Assembly: GCA_937897645.1 (NCBI GenBank) | Contig: CALCNV010000041.1 | Coordinates: 1 to 21,150 of the forward strand | DNA length: 21,150 bases | From: an uncultured Lysobacteraceae bacterium | Lineage (GTDB): Bacteria > Pseudomonadota > Gammaproteobacteria > Xanthomonadales > Xanthomonadaceae | Direction of reading: 5' to 3' | Part shown: positions 7,660-15,297 of the stretch, in pieces | How positions within the stretch are numbered: the stretch's first letter is position 1 | How the letters are laid out: each line of letters begins with the position of its first letter | The notes under the pieces: model-generated | The model's input: only the letters and a program-made list of their open reading frames with translations | Told to the model about the DNA's origin: nothing | The model's database searches: none | Position numbers and translations under genes: made by a program

Positions 7660-9015
7660 ATGACTTCCGCCACTCCCGGCACCGCCGACTTCACCAACCT
7701 CTACCGCATGCACTTGGCCACGTTGAAACAGCGTGCCGACGAAGCGCTCGCGCGTGGCGGCTTCGACCACCTGGTGGTGCCCAGTGGCACCCTGCATTAC
7801 CAGGTCTTCGACGACCGCGATTACCCGTACGCGGTCAACCCGCAGTTCAAGGCGTGGCTGCCGCTGACCCGCGTGCCGAACAGCTGGCTGGTGTACACGC
7901 CAGGGCAGCGGCCCAAGGTGATTTTCCACCAGCCGTTCGACTACTGGCATGTAGTGCCGGACGCGCCCAGCGGCTGGTGGGTGGAGCACTTCGACATCCA
8001 CATCATCCGCAAGCCGGAGGAAGCACTGGCGTTGCTGCCCAAGCCCGCCGCGCGCTGCGCGATCCTGGGCGAGCCGCTCAGCGCGCTGGGCGCGGCACCA
8101 GGCGAGTGCTACACGCCCAACAACCCGGAAGCCGTCGTCAACTATCTGGAGTACCACCGCTCCTACAAGACGCCCTACGAAATCGCACTGATGCGCGAAG
8201 CGCAGCGCCTGGGCGTGCGTGGGCATCGCGCGGCCGAAGCGGCCTTCCGCGAGGGCCAGAGCGAGTTCGGCATCCACATGGCCTATTGCAGTTCGGTGGG
8301 GCAGGACCTGGGCGAACTGCCGTACAACAACATCGTGGCCTTGAACGAGCACAACGCCGTGCTGCATTACACCGAGCTTGGCCGCACGCCACCGGCGCAG
8401 TCACGCAGTTTCCTGATCGATGCCGGCGCCAGTTTCCACGGCTACGCCAGCGACATCACCCGCACCTATGCGATGGATACCGGCGGCGAATTCCAGGCGC
8501 TGATCAATGCAGTAGATGCCGCGCAGGTCGGCATGGCCAACGGCGTGCGTGCCGGTACCGACTACAAGCAACTGCACATCGACGCGCACCTGACCCTGAT
8601 GGGCATCCTCAAGGACTTCGGCGTGATCACGGTATCGCCGGAAGCCGCACTGGCCACCGGCGTCAGCGCGGCGTTCTTCCCGCACGGCCTGGGCCATCCC
8701 ATCGGCCTGCAGGTGCATGACGTGGCGGGCTTCGCGGAAACCGACCGCGGCGGCAAGATCCCAAGGCCACCCGGCCATCCCTACCTGCGCATGACGCGCG
8801 TACTGGAGCCGGGCATGGTGGTGACCATCGAGCCAGGCCTCTATTTCATCGACATGCTGCTGCAGGAAGTGAAGCAGAACGGCCACGCGAGCAGCGTGGA
8901 CTGGTCACGCGTGGACGCGTTCCGCCCCTACGGCGGCATCCGCATCGAGGATGAAGTGCTGTGCACGCAGGGCGATGCGGATAATCTGACGCGACCGGCG
9001 TTTGCCGAAGGCTGA
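7660..9015 (+). CDS. pepQ: Xaa-Pro dipeptidase (prolidase), M24B family
   Basis: Cytoplasmic metallo-dipeptidase that splits dipeptides with C-terminal proline. The 451 residues match the family length of about 440. The pita-bread catalytic domain shows all five usual dimetal ligands: D254 (LIDAG), D265 (SDITRT), H342 (HGLGH), E391 (TIEPG) and E430 (RIEDE). The N-terminal domain contains LVVPSGTLHYQVFDDRDYPYA, typical of PepQ and not PepP. A GTG at 7651 in frame would add three residues; the ATG at 7660 is preferred. It may be transcribed alone, since 100 bp separates it from the PilZ gene. A second M24B enzyme, pepP, lies 1.4 kb further on in the opposite direction. Confidence 0.94.
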   Translation: MTSATPGTADFTNLYRMHLATLKQRADEALARGGFDHLVVPSGTLHYQVFDDRDYPYAVNPQFKAWLPLTRVPNSWLVYTPGQRPKVIFHQPFDYWHVVPDAPSGWWVEHFDIHIIRKPEEALALLPKPAARCAILGEPLSALGAAPGECYTPNNPEAVVNYLEYHRSYKTPYEIALMREAQRLGVRGHRAAEAAFREGQSEFGIHMAYCSSVGQDLGELPYNNIVALNEHNAVLHYTELGRTPPAQSRSFLIDAGASFHGYASDITRTYAMDTGGEFQALINAVDAAQVGMANGVRAGTDYKQLHIDAHLTLMGILKDFGVITVSPEAALATGVSAAFFPHGLGHPIGLQVHDVAGFAETDRGGKIPRPPGHPYLRMTRVLEPGMVVTIEPGLYFIDMLLQEVKQNGHASSVDWSRVDAFRPYGGIRIEDEVLCTQGDADNLTRPAFAEG

Positions 9016-9034
9016 TCGAAAAGAAGCAGCTGTT

Positions 9035-9250
9035 GCGCTGGTCTCCTCCTTTGCGCAGCAGGGGAGGCCGGGAGGGTGCTTTGCTGGTCTCCTCCCTTGC
9101 GAAGCAGGGGAGGCCGGGAGGGGTGCTCTTGGCGGGGTGAGTGTCAATCTTGCTGCTTTGGGAAAAGCTGGATCAAGCGCAACCCCTCCTCCTCAGTCGC
9201 TCGACGCAACTTCGATCTCTCCTGCTTCTCAAGGGAGGAGGCAAGATCCG
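9035..9250. repeat. 46-bp tandem repeat plus inverted third copy
   Basis: The segment ctggtctcctcc...gggagggtgct occurs twice head to tail, with starts at 9038 and 9084 (period 46 bp) and a few substitutions. A diverged copy in reverse orientation ends the block: tcctgcttctcaagggagga at 9220-9239 is the reverse complement of the core at about 9092-9111 with one difference. The block fills most of the 266-bp gap between pepQ and the convergent gene at 9282. No coding potential is evident. It may act as a bidirectional 3' boundary. Confidence 0.75.
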
Positions 9251-9281
9251 AGACGCTGCTTTCCCGTTGCCGAGCCGGAAT

Positions 9282-10244
9282 TCAGCGCGCAGGCACCAAC
9301 GAGTATTCGCCATCATTGAAGCTGACCGGCAACAACGCGTAGGCGCGCTTGCCGTCTTCGTCCAGTACGTACGGCTTGATGCGGAAACTGCGCGCCTGCG
9401 CATCGAGGCCGCGCGCGCTGGCGGGAGTGGGCAGGCCTTCGATCATCCACAGCGATTCGGCGCGCCCACCAGCGGGATTGCCGCGATAGAGGAACAGTCC
9501 CAGCGAAGGCCCGAGGGGAATACGCGCATCCGGCGCCATGACCTTCTCGCGCTGGCTTTCGGCACTCATTTGCAGCTTGCTCGAATTCCATGTCGCCGAA
9601 CCGCCCTCGCCTTCGAGCTGCGCGAACAGCATGCGATCCAGTTGCGTGCCGCGCGCCTTGCGTAGTTCATCGAACCATTCGCGCCCCTGCGCATCCGGAT
9701 CCTTGACCTTCGCCATGGCCTTGTAGACGCGGCCAACGAGATACGCCTGGTAGGCGGTATTCCTGTACTGCGCATCCGTCGTGTTCTGGTGCGGCTTGGT
9801 GCCGCGCGTGCGGTTTTCCAGCTCGCGATCCAGCACCACCCACGCCTGTGCCCACTGCATGGCGGGTTTGGCATTGCCAGCCGCCAATTCCAGTTCCGCC
9901 AGCGAAGCCAGTGCGATCAAGGGGCAGCGCGCGGAACCAACGCACTTATCAAGCCAGAACCGCGCCGTTTCCGAATCGCGCTCGACCAGTTGCGCCGGAT
10001 GGTCCATGCCCTGCCGGTACAACGCACCCAGATAGAACGCCGAGTGGCCGTCGCCCGCCTGCGCATGGGCGACCAGCTGCCGCATGGCCGCATCGCGCGC
10101 CTCCTTCGGCGCCTCGCGATCCAGCAGGGTTTCCAACGCTTCAGGCGACATCTCCGGCAGGGGAGCCACCTCGTTGGCCTGCGCTTGCGCTATTCCGGCA
10201 ATAGCGAATGCGAGGATGAACAGGATCCGTGTCCGTAGTGCCAT
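9282..10244 (-). CDS. Exported protein with Sel1/TPR-like repeats, function unknown
   Basis: I do not recognise this 320-residue protein. It begins with a clear signal peptide (MALRTRILFILAFAIAGIAQ, then AQA before a charged mature start), so it should be periplasmic. Residues about 30-200 are helical and contain the Sel1/TPR-like pieces AGDGHSAFYLGALYRQGMD and ETARFWLDKCVG, with a possible disulfide pair in CVGSARC. The last 70 residues look beta-rich (LWMIEGL, FRIKPYVLDEDGKRAYALLP). A good Shine-Dalgarno, ggaaggg, lies 7 nt before the ATG. It follows pepP on the same strand but with a REP repeat between them, where E. coli would have ubiH. Adaptor or scaffold roles are typical of such repeats, but no function is claimed. 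Confidence 0.85.
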   Translation of the reverse strand: MALRTRILFILAFAIAGIAQAQANEVAPLPEMSPEALETLLDREAPKEARDAAMRQLVAHAQAGDGHSAFYLGALYRQGMDHPAQLVERDSETARFWLDKCVGSARCPLIALASLAELELAAGNAKPAMQWAQAWVVLDRELENRTRGTKPHQNTTDAQYRNTAYQAYLVGRVYKAMAKVKDPDAQGREWFDELRKARGTQLDRMLFAQLEGEGGSATWNSSKLQMSAESQREKVMAPDARIPLGPSLGLFLYRGNPAGGRAESLWMIEGLPTPASARGLDAQARSFRIKPYVLDEDGKRAYALLPVSFNDGEYSLVPAR

Positions 10245-10300
10245 GAGCGTCCCTTCCTTTTGTGATGCCAGCCTGTAAATCCGTCGAACAAAAGCTTCCC

Positions 10301-10369
10301 TGTGGGAGCGGCTTCAGCCGTGACGGGCCTTGCCAGTAGTAAAGCGTCGCGGCTGAAGCCGCTCCCACA
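10301..10369. repeat. REP/BIME-like inverted repeat, 'CTTCAG' class
   Basis: Arms 10301-10325 and 10345-10369 are complementary at 24 of 25 positions, the exception being a G-T pair. The left arm opens TGTGGGAGCGGCTTCAGCCG, itself a short hairpin around TTCA. It lies between the pepP stop and the start of the exported repeat protein, both on the minus strand, and could attenuate transcription or protect the pepP mRNA 3' end. Confidence 0.88.
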
Positions 10370-10392
10370 CTACCTCCCTGAAATCCCGACTT

Positions 10393-11748
10393 TCAACCCG
10401 TCACCATCAACGCTTCAATCTCATCCGCGCTACGCGCCAAGGCATCGGTGAGCACGCGAGGGCCATCGTTGGTGACCAGCACGTCGTCCTCGGTGCGGAT
10501 GCCGATGCCGCGCCACTTCGCATCCACGCTGGTGTCATCGGCGGAGACATATAAACCGGGCTCGATGGTGAAAACCATGCCCGGCTCCAGCAGGCGCGAT
10601 TCGCCGGCGAGCCTGTATTCGCCCACGTCATGCACGTCCAGGCCCAGCCAGTGCCCGGTCTTGTGGCGATAGAACCGCTTGTACTGGCCCGTGCTGATGT
10701 TTTTTTCCAACTTGCCTTTCAGCAATCCCAGTTGCAGCAAGCCTTCGGTCAAGGTTTCGACCGCCGCGTCGTGGCCCGCTTCGTAAGCAACACCGGGCTT
10801 CGCCTGCGCCAGTGCCGCCGCCTGCGCGGCACCGACCAGGTCATGCAGTGCGCGCTGGGGCGCGGTGAAGCGGCCGTTGACCGGGAACGTGCGGGTAATG
10901 TCCGACGCATAGGTGCGGAATTCCGCGCCCGCATCGATCAACACCAGCTCACCATCCGCCGCGCGCGCATTGTTGGCGCGGTAATGCAGCACGCAGGCAT
11001 TGTTGCCCGCGCCGACGATGCTGCCGTACGCCGGCCACGCGTCGTTGGCGCGGAACACGCGCTCGACTTCGGCCTGCAGCTCGTACTCGTGGATGCCCGC
11101 GCGCGACGCGCGCATCGCCGCTTCGTGCGCCTGCACGCTGATGTCGGCCGCGCGCTGCATCAGTTTCAGTTCGTCCTTCGACTTGAACAGGCGCAGTTCG
11201 TGCAGCAGATGCCCGAGCTCGAGGAATTCATGCGGCGGCTGCGCGCCATGGCGCACCTGTTCGCGCACGCGATTCACCCAGCCGATCAGCTTGAGGTCGA
11301 ACTCGGCATCGCGGCCGAAGTGGTAATAGACGCGGGACCGGCCTTCCAACAATCCCGGCAGGATTTCGTCCAGGTCCTCGATCGGGTAGGCATCGTCCAT
11401 GCCGAACTGCTCGACCGCGCCTTCCTGGCCGGCGCGCGGACCGTCCCAGCCCTCGCGCTCGGGGTCGCGCTCGCGGCAGAACAGCAGGGCCTCGCCATGC
11501 TTGCGCCCCGGCACCAGCACCAGCACGGCCTCCGGTTCCGGAAACCCGGTCAGGTACCAGAAGTCCGAATCCTGCCGGTACGGATAATGCGTGTCATGGC
11601 TGCGCACGCGCTCCGGGGACGCGGCGAGGATGAGGATCGCGTCGTCGGTGGACATCCGCATCAGCTGCTTGCGGCGGCGCGCGAACTCGGCGGCGGAGAT
11701 GCCCGTCGACGACTTCAAGGGTCTGCTAACGCCTTCGGGATGGGTCAC
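10393..11748 (-). CDS. pepP: Xaa-Pro aminopeptidase (aminopeptidase P), M24B family
   Basis: Removes N-terminal residues that precede proline; cytoplasmic dimetal enzyme. The aminopeptidase-P N-terminal domain is marked by DTHYPYRQDSDFWYLTGFPE, and the catalytic domain by VLIDAG, SDITRTF, HKTGHWLGLDVHD, TIEPGLYV and RTEDDVLV, so all metal ligands are present. It follows the UPF0149 gene, as in the ygfB-pepP operon of E. coli. The start is unusual: no ATG exists before residue 30. The GTG at 11748 gives 451 residues, but its first ten (MTHPEGVSRP) are encoded by the palindromic element 11719-11983. A TTG at 11718, directly outside that element, gives 441 residues beginning at the conserved ISAAEFARRRKQL region and may be the older start. 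Confidence 0.93.
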   Translation of the reverse strand: MTHPEGVSRPLKSSTGISAAEFARRRKQLMRMSTDDAILILAASPERVRSHDTHYPYRQDSDFWYLTGFPEPEAVLVLVPGRKHGEALLFCRERDPEREGWDGPRAGQEGAVEQFGMDDAYPIEDLDEILPGLLEGRSRVYYHFGRDAEFDLKLIGWVNRVREQVRHGAQPPHEFLELGHLLHELRLFKSKDELKLMQRAADISVQAHEAAMRASRAGIHEYELQAEVERVFRANDAWPAYGSIVGAGNNACVLHYRANNARAADGELVLIDAGAEFRTYASDITRTFPVNGRFTAPQRALHDLVGAAQAAALAQAKPGVAYEAGHDAAVETLTEGLLQLGLLKGKLEKNISTGQYKRFYRHKTGHWLGLDVHDVGEYRLAGESRLLEPGMVFTIEPGLYVSADDTSVDAKWRGIGIRTEDDVLVTNDGPRVLTDALARSADEIEALMVTG

Positions 11749-11983
11749 GTTGCTTCGCCCAAGCCGTCAGGTGTTCGTGCGCGGCGCAGCGACAGGCTGG
11801 CCGCCTGTTCAAGCCGTGCGCGGGCGCATGGCGGCTTGGGCGGAGCAACCCGGAGGGCCGCGGGTGAGTGCGTACGCGGCAGCGTCATCATTCGGTCGTG
11901 TATCGGCATACATGTCCTCATTCGTTCTTGCCACGCACGCATTCACCCGCGGCGTGGCCTGTCCCGAAGGCGTTAGCAGACCC
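11719..11983 (+). repeat. 265-bp three-arm palindromic element (MITE-like or structured RNA), family unknown
   Basis: The termini 11719-11740 and 11962-11983 are perfect 22-bp inverted repeats, and pairing continues inward to 11749/11953 with three G-T pairs. Inside lie two long hairpins: 11749-11769 with 11829-11849 (21 pairs, two G-T) and 11858-11873 with 11937-11952 (16 pairs, one G-T). The linkers are 8 nt or shorter and the apical loops are of similar size (59 and 63 nt). The first loop holds a further small hairpin at 11792-11808. All six wobbles are G-U if the plus strand is the RNA, hence the strand given. The right end shares one base with the ygfB stop codon, and the left end abuts a TTG of pepP. 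No transposase is present. Mobile-element and RNA interpretations are both open. Confidence 0.8.
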
Positions 11984-12525
11984 TAATTCAGGCTCTGGCG
12001 ATGACGCGGCGCCAGTACGCAGTCGCCGTGCAGCAGCAGTACCGCGACGCGCACGAATTCCTCGATCTCGGCCAACGCATCCTCATCGTCGTCATCGTCG
12101 CTGCTTTCCGGCGCTGCCTGGGCCAGGCGGGCCAGGTCATGCAGGGCTTCCTCGGCTTCCTCCGACAGCGGCGGACGTGCGCCGGCCGCCAGCCCGAAAC
12201 CGCCCAGGAAGCCGCGGCACCAGTCGAACAGAGCGTCGGCACGTGCGGCCAGCGATTCCTCCACCTCCGGCAACAACAGGTCAAAGCCGAACCCACGGTC
12301 GTCGAGCTGGGCCGCGCTGGCCTGCCGCAGTGCATCCAGCGCGCCGTCGGCCTCGGGGGCAGGCAGGCTGTCGTCGGCCAGCACCCGGGCCGGCCAGTTC
12401 GACACGTTCTCGCCACCGCCGGACAGCCATCCGCACAGGCCGCCGTGAAGTTCGGAAGGGTCGATGCCCAGCCCGGCACGTTGCACGGCCTGGGCCACAT
12501 CGGCGATAGGGGGAAGTCCGGCCAT
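11983..12525 (-). CDS. ygfB: UPF0149 (YgfB/YecA) family protein
   Basis: A 180-residue acidic protein with family hallmarks: LHGGLCGWLSGGG near residues 26-38, CRGFLGGFGLA around residue 105, and an acidic run of six Asp/Glu (SDDDDDEDALAEIEEFVRVAVLLL) near the end. YgfB in Pseudomonas aeruginosa is reported to modulate a beta-lactam resistance pathway through AlpA; elsewhere the role is unclear. In E. coli ygfB precedes pepP and is divergent from zapA, and the same order is kept here, although a GGDEF-EAL gene has come between ygfB and zapA. A TACACT -10-like box on the minus strand (12577-12572) lies about 47 nt upstream. The stop codon overlaps the palindromic element by one base. Confidence 0.92.
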   Translation of the reverse strand: MAGLPPIADVAQAVQRAGLGIDPSELHGGLCGWLSGGGENVSNWPARVLADDSLPAPEADGALDALRQASAAQLDDRGFGFDLLLPEVEESLAARADALFDWCRGFLGGFGLAAGARPPLSEEAEEALHDLARLAQAAPESSDDDDDEDALAEIEEFVRVAVLLLHGDCVLAPRHRQSLN

Positions 12526-12600
12526 CCAACGTATTCCGCGCTACGGGCAGGTCAATAAAACCCGGGCGGAAAGTGTAGCAACGAAATCCTCCGGCCCGGC

Positions 12601-12628
12601 TTGTTGTACGGCGCGTCGCACGCCTACA
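12601..12628 (+). promoter_or_regulatory. Candidate sigma-70-type promoter of the GGDEF-EAL gene
   Basis: TTGTTG at 12601-12606 and TACACT at 12623-12628 are separated by 16 nt. The predicted start near 12635 precedes both candidate ATGs (12648 and 12678). A TACACT is also present on the opposite strand at 12577-12572, facing ygfB, but without a good -35 box. Confidence 0.4.
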
Positions 12629-12647
12629 CTCGACTACCCGCGGGCTC

Positions 12648-14933
12648 ATGCACCGTGGCGAGGGCCACTGCCACCCCATGCAATCGCTAGCTGTCACCGC
12701 ACTTGCCCTGCCGGCCGCGCTGTCCCTGCCGCGACTGGCAGTGATGTTGCTTGCACTGGCGGTGCTGGTGGTCGTGGTGGCCATTGCCACCCGCCGCTAT
12801 TGGCAGGCATGGCAGCGGTCCCCACAGGAGGTGCCACGCAACGACGCCCTGCGCGAGCGTGATGACCACCTGAAGCTGGCGCTGTGGGCCTCAGGCGAGC
12901 ATTTCTGGGACTACGACCTGGTGCGGCGGCGCATGCATCGCATGCGCGCAGATGAAAACGCACAGCACTCGGCGGAGATCACCGTCGTCACCCGCCAGAG
13001 CGACATGCCCACCATCCACGAACTGGACATGCCGCTGGTCATGCAGCGCCTGCGCAGCCACCTGCAGGGCGAGACGCCGCTATTCATGTCCGAACACCGC
13101 ATGGACCTCAACGGCAACGGCAACTGGGCGTGGGTGCGTGCGCGTGGCCGCGTGGTCGAGCGCGACCAGGACGGAAGGCCGCTGCGCATCGCCGGTACCG
13201 CGCGCGACATCACCGCCAGCCGCAACGCGGAATACGAACACCGCATCGCCAGCGAAGTCATGCGCACCATGAGCGAGGCCGTGGCCGTGCTGGACTGGAA
13301 CCACCAGTTCATCGCCATCAACGAAGCCTTCACCCGCATCACCGGCTACACCGACACCGAGGTGATCGGCCAACCGGTGGCGCTGCTCGACAGTGCGCAG
13401 CACGACGACGCCTTCATGGATCGCATGCATGCCGAACTGGAGCGCGACGGACGCTGGTCCGGCGAGTTGTGGAAGGTGCGCAAGGACGGCGAGGAAATCC
13501 TGTGCAAGATCGAGACCAACGTGGTGCCCGACGCCAGCGGGCAACGCCGGCTCTACGTACTGGTGCTCAACGACATCACCGAACAGAAGCGCGCCGAACA
13601 GGAGCTGCGCTACCTGGCCAATTACGACACGCTGACCAGCCTGCCCAACCGCTCGCTGCTGTCCGAGCGCCTGTCGCGCGCCATCGTGCGGGCACGCCGC
13701 GAAAACGGTCGTGTCGCCGTGCTGTTCATCGACCTTGACCGCTTCAAGGACATCAACGATTCACTCGGCCACGCCACCGGCGATCGCATCCTGCGCGCCG
13801 CCGCCGCACGCGTGCAGCAGACCGTCGGCGCGCAGCACACAGTGGCGCGCCTGAGTGGCGACGAATTCACCGTGGTGCTGGAAGACATCAGCTCCGCGCA
13901 GGATGCCGAAGACATCGCGCAACAGATCATCACCGCGTTCATGCAGCCGCTCAGTTTCGGCGAACGCCTGGAGCTGTCGGTGTCGCCGTCCATCGGCATC
14001 AGCCTGTACCCGGACCACGCGCAGGTGCCCACCGACCTGCTCAAGCACGCCGATACCGCGATGTACCAGGCCAAGGCGGCCGGTCGCCACACCTACCAGC
14101 TGTATTCGGAATCGATGGACGAGAAGACCCGCCATCGCGCGATCCTGGCCAGCGCGCTGCGACGCGCGCTTGAACGCAATGAGCTGTCATTGGTCTACCA
14201 GCCGCGGCTGTCGTTGAAACAACAGCGCATCACCGGCGTGGAAGCGCTGCTGCGCTGGCAGAGCAAGGAATTCGGCGAAGTATCGCCGGGCCAGTTCATC
14301 CCGCTGGCCGAGGAATCCGGACTCATCCTTGAAATCGGCGCCTGGGCGCTGCGCGAAGCCTTGCAGACCCTGCGCAGCTGGCATGCGCAAGGCTTCCCGG
14401 ACCTCACCGTGGCGGTCAACGTCTCCGCCATGCAGCTGCAGCGTGGCGACCTGGCCGACGTGGTCGCGCGCACCTTGGGCGAAACAGGCGTCGCTGCCGG
14501 CTTCCTTGAGCTGGAGTTGACCGAAAGCGTGATCATGGCCAACCCGGAAAAGAACGCGGACACCCTGCGCGCCTGCCGCCGGCTGGGCGTATTCATCGCC
14601 ATCGACGATTTCGGCACCGGCTATTCGTCGCTGGCCTACCTGAAACGCCTGCCGTTGACCACGCTCAAGATCGACCAGGAGTTCGTCAGCGACCTGACCC
14701 ACGACGTGGATGACGAAGCCATCACCAGCACCATCATCAACATGGGCCATTCGCTGTCGCTGAACGTGATCGCCGAAGGCGTGGAAACCGCCGCGCAGCT
14801 GCAGTTCCTGCACGACCACGGCTGCGATGAAATCCAGGGCCACTGGATTGCCCATGCATTGACCGCGGAGGCCTGCCTGCAATTCATACGCGAGCACGGC
14901 CTGCGACCCGCCGCCATCAAGGCCGTGTCCTGA
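12648..14933 (+). CDS. Membrane-anchored PAS-PAS-GGDEF-EAL protein (c-di-GMP turnover)
   Basis: A 761-residue sensor and c-di-GMP enzyme. One hydrophobic segment spans about residues 29-49. A degenerate PAS plus PAC follows (WVRARGRVVERDQDGRPLRI to DIT), then a clear PAS (VAVLDWNHQFIAINEAFTRI). The GGDEF domain reads SGDEF at 403-407, with the first Gly replaced, and no RxxD inhibitory site precedes it. The EAL domain has E532-A533-L534, NVSAMQLQ, ELTES, IDDFGTGYSSL, LKID and EGVETAAQ, the full set of phosphodiesterase residues. Degradation of c-di-GMP is therefore the likely activity, with the SGDEF domain weak or regulatory; this is inference. An alternative ATG at 12678 would lose ten residues without affecting domains. 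It interrupts the usual ygfB-zapA neighbourhood. Confidence 0.93.
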   Translation: MHRGEGHCHPMQSLAVTALALPAALSLPRLAVMLLALAVLVVVVAIATRRYWQAWQRSPQEVPRNDALRERDDHLKLALWASGEHFWDYDLVRRRMHRMRADENAQHSAEITVVTRQSDMPTIHELDMPLVMQRLRSHLQGETPLFMSEHRMDLNGNGNWAWVRARGRVVERDQDGRPLRIAGTARDITASRNAEYEHRIASEVMRTMSEAVAVLDWNHQFIAINEAFTRITGYTDTEVIGQPVALLDSAQHDDAFMDRMHAELERDGRWSGELWKVRKDGEEILCKIETNVVPDASGQRRLYVLVLNDITEQKRAEQELRYLANYDTLTSLPNRSLLSERLSRAIVRARRENGRVAVLFIDLDRFKDINDSLGHATGDRILRAAAARVQQTVGAQHTVARLSGDEFTVVLEDISSAQDAEDIAQQIITAFMQPLSFGERLELSVSPSIGISLYPDHAQVPTDLLKHADTAMYQAKAAGRHTYQLYSESMDEKTRHRAILASALRRALERNELSLVYQPRLSLKQQRITGVEALLRWQSKEFGEVSPGQFIPLAEESGLILEIGAWALREALQTLRSWHAQGFPDLTVAVNVSAMQLQRGDLADVVARTLGETGVAAGFLELELTESVIMANPEKNADTLRACRRLGVFIAIDDFGTGYSSLAYLKRLPLTTLKIDQEFVSDLTHDVDDEAITSTIINMGHSLSLNVIAEGVETAAQLQFLHDHGCDEIQGHWIAHALTAEACLQFIREHGLRPAAIKAVS

Positions 14934-14939
14934 CCGATT

Positions 14940-15026
14940 GTGGGAGCGGCGTCCCGCCGCGAGCTCTTGAGTGAGGGGTGCTCGGGACAATAGAAGCAAG
15001 GGCTCGCGGCGGGACGCCGCTCCCAC
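14940..15026. repeat. REP/BIME-like inverted repeat, 'CGTCCCGCC' class, copy 1
   Basis: Arms 14940-14964 and 15002-15026 are perfect complements; the left arm opens GTGGGAGCGGCGTCCCGCCG. It lies 6 nt after the GGDEF-EAL stop. The 37-base loop is unrelated to that of the second copy at 20078-20177. Confidence 0.9.
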
Positions 15027-15078
15027 TCCCGCAGGCGCAGCTTGACCGCCTGCCGGGCACGCGCCTATCGTGGCCCGC

Positions 15079-15297
15079 ATGGACAACGACACCCAAGACC
15101 AGCTCCGCAGCCTGGCCTCGCGCCTCCAGGAACTGGTGGACCGTTGCCAGCGCCTGGCCGACGAAAACCGCAGCCTGCGCACGCAGCAGGAACAACTGAT
15201 CGGTGAACGCTCGCAATTGCTGGCCAAGAACGAACAGGCGCGCTCGCGGGTGGAAGGCATGATCACGCGGCTCAAGTCGCTGGAGCAGCACACGTGA
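15079..15297 (+). CDS. TIGR02449 family coiled-coil protein
   Basis: A 72-residue, highly charged protein that is almost entirely coiled coil, with leucine heptads from LRSLASRLQELVDRCQRLAD to the end (MITRLKSLEQ). It matches the small TIGR02449 family that sits next to zapA in many gammaproteobacteria. A ZapB-like division role has been suggested by analogy, but I see no direct proof. A GTG at 15070 would add three residues; the ATG at 15079 fits the usual MDN start better. Its TGA overlaps the zapA GTG start, so the pair should be co-translated. Confidence 0.85.
   Translation: MDNDTQDQLRSLASRLQELVDRCQRLADENRSLRTQQEQLIGERSQLLAKNEQARSRVEGMITRLKSLEQHT

Noticed and set aside
9035..9127. Possible CRISPR array from the two direct repeats
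   Set aside because: Only two directly adjacent units without unique spacers, no cas genes, and the third unit is inverted.
9002..9665. Small plus-strand frames between pepQ and the exported-protein gene
   Set aside because: They translate the repeat block and the antisense of the minus-strand gene; no start context or domain.
10630..11976. 448-residue plus-strand frame opposite pepP
   Set aside because: Shadow of pepP; it runs through the palindromic element and has no recognisable domain.
11719..11983. Simple rho-independent terminator for ygfB
   Set aside because: The outer arms are 221 nt apart and there is no T-tract after the stem; a compound three-arm structure fits better.
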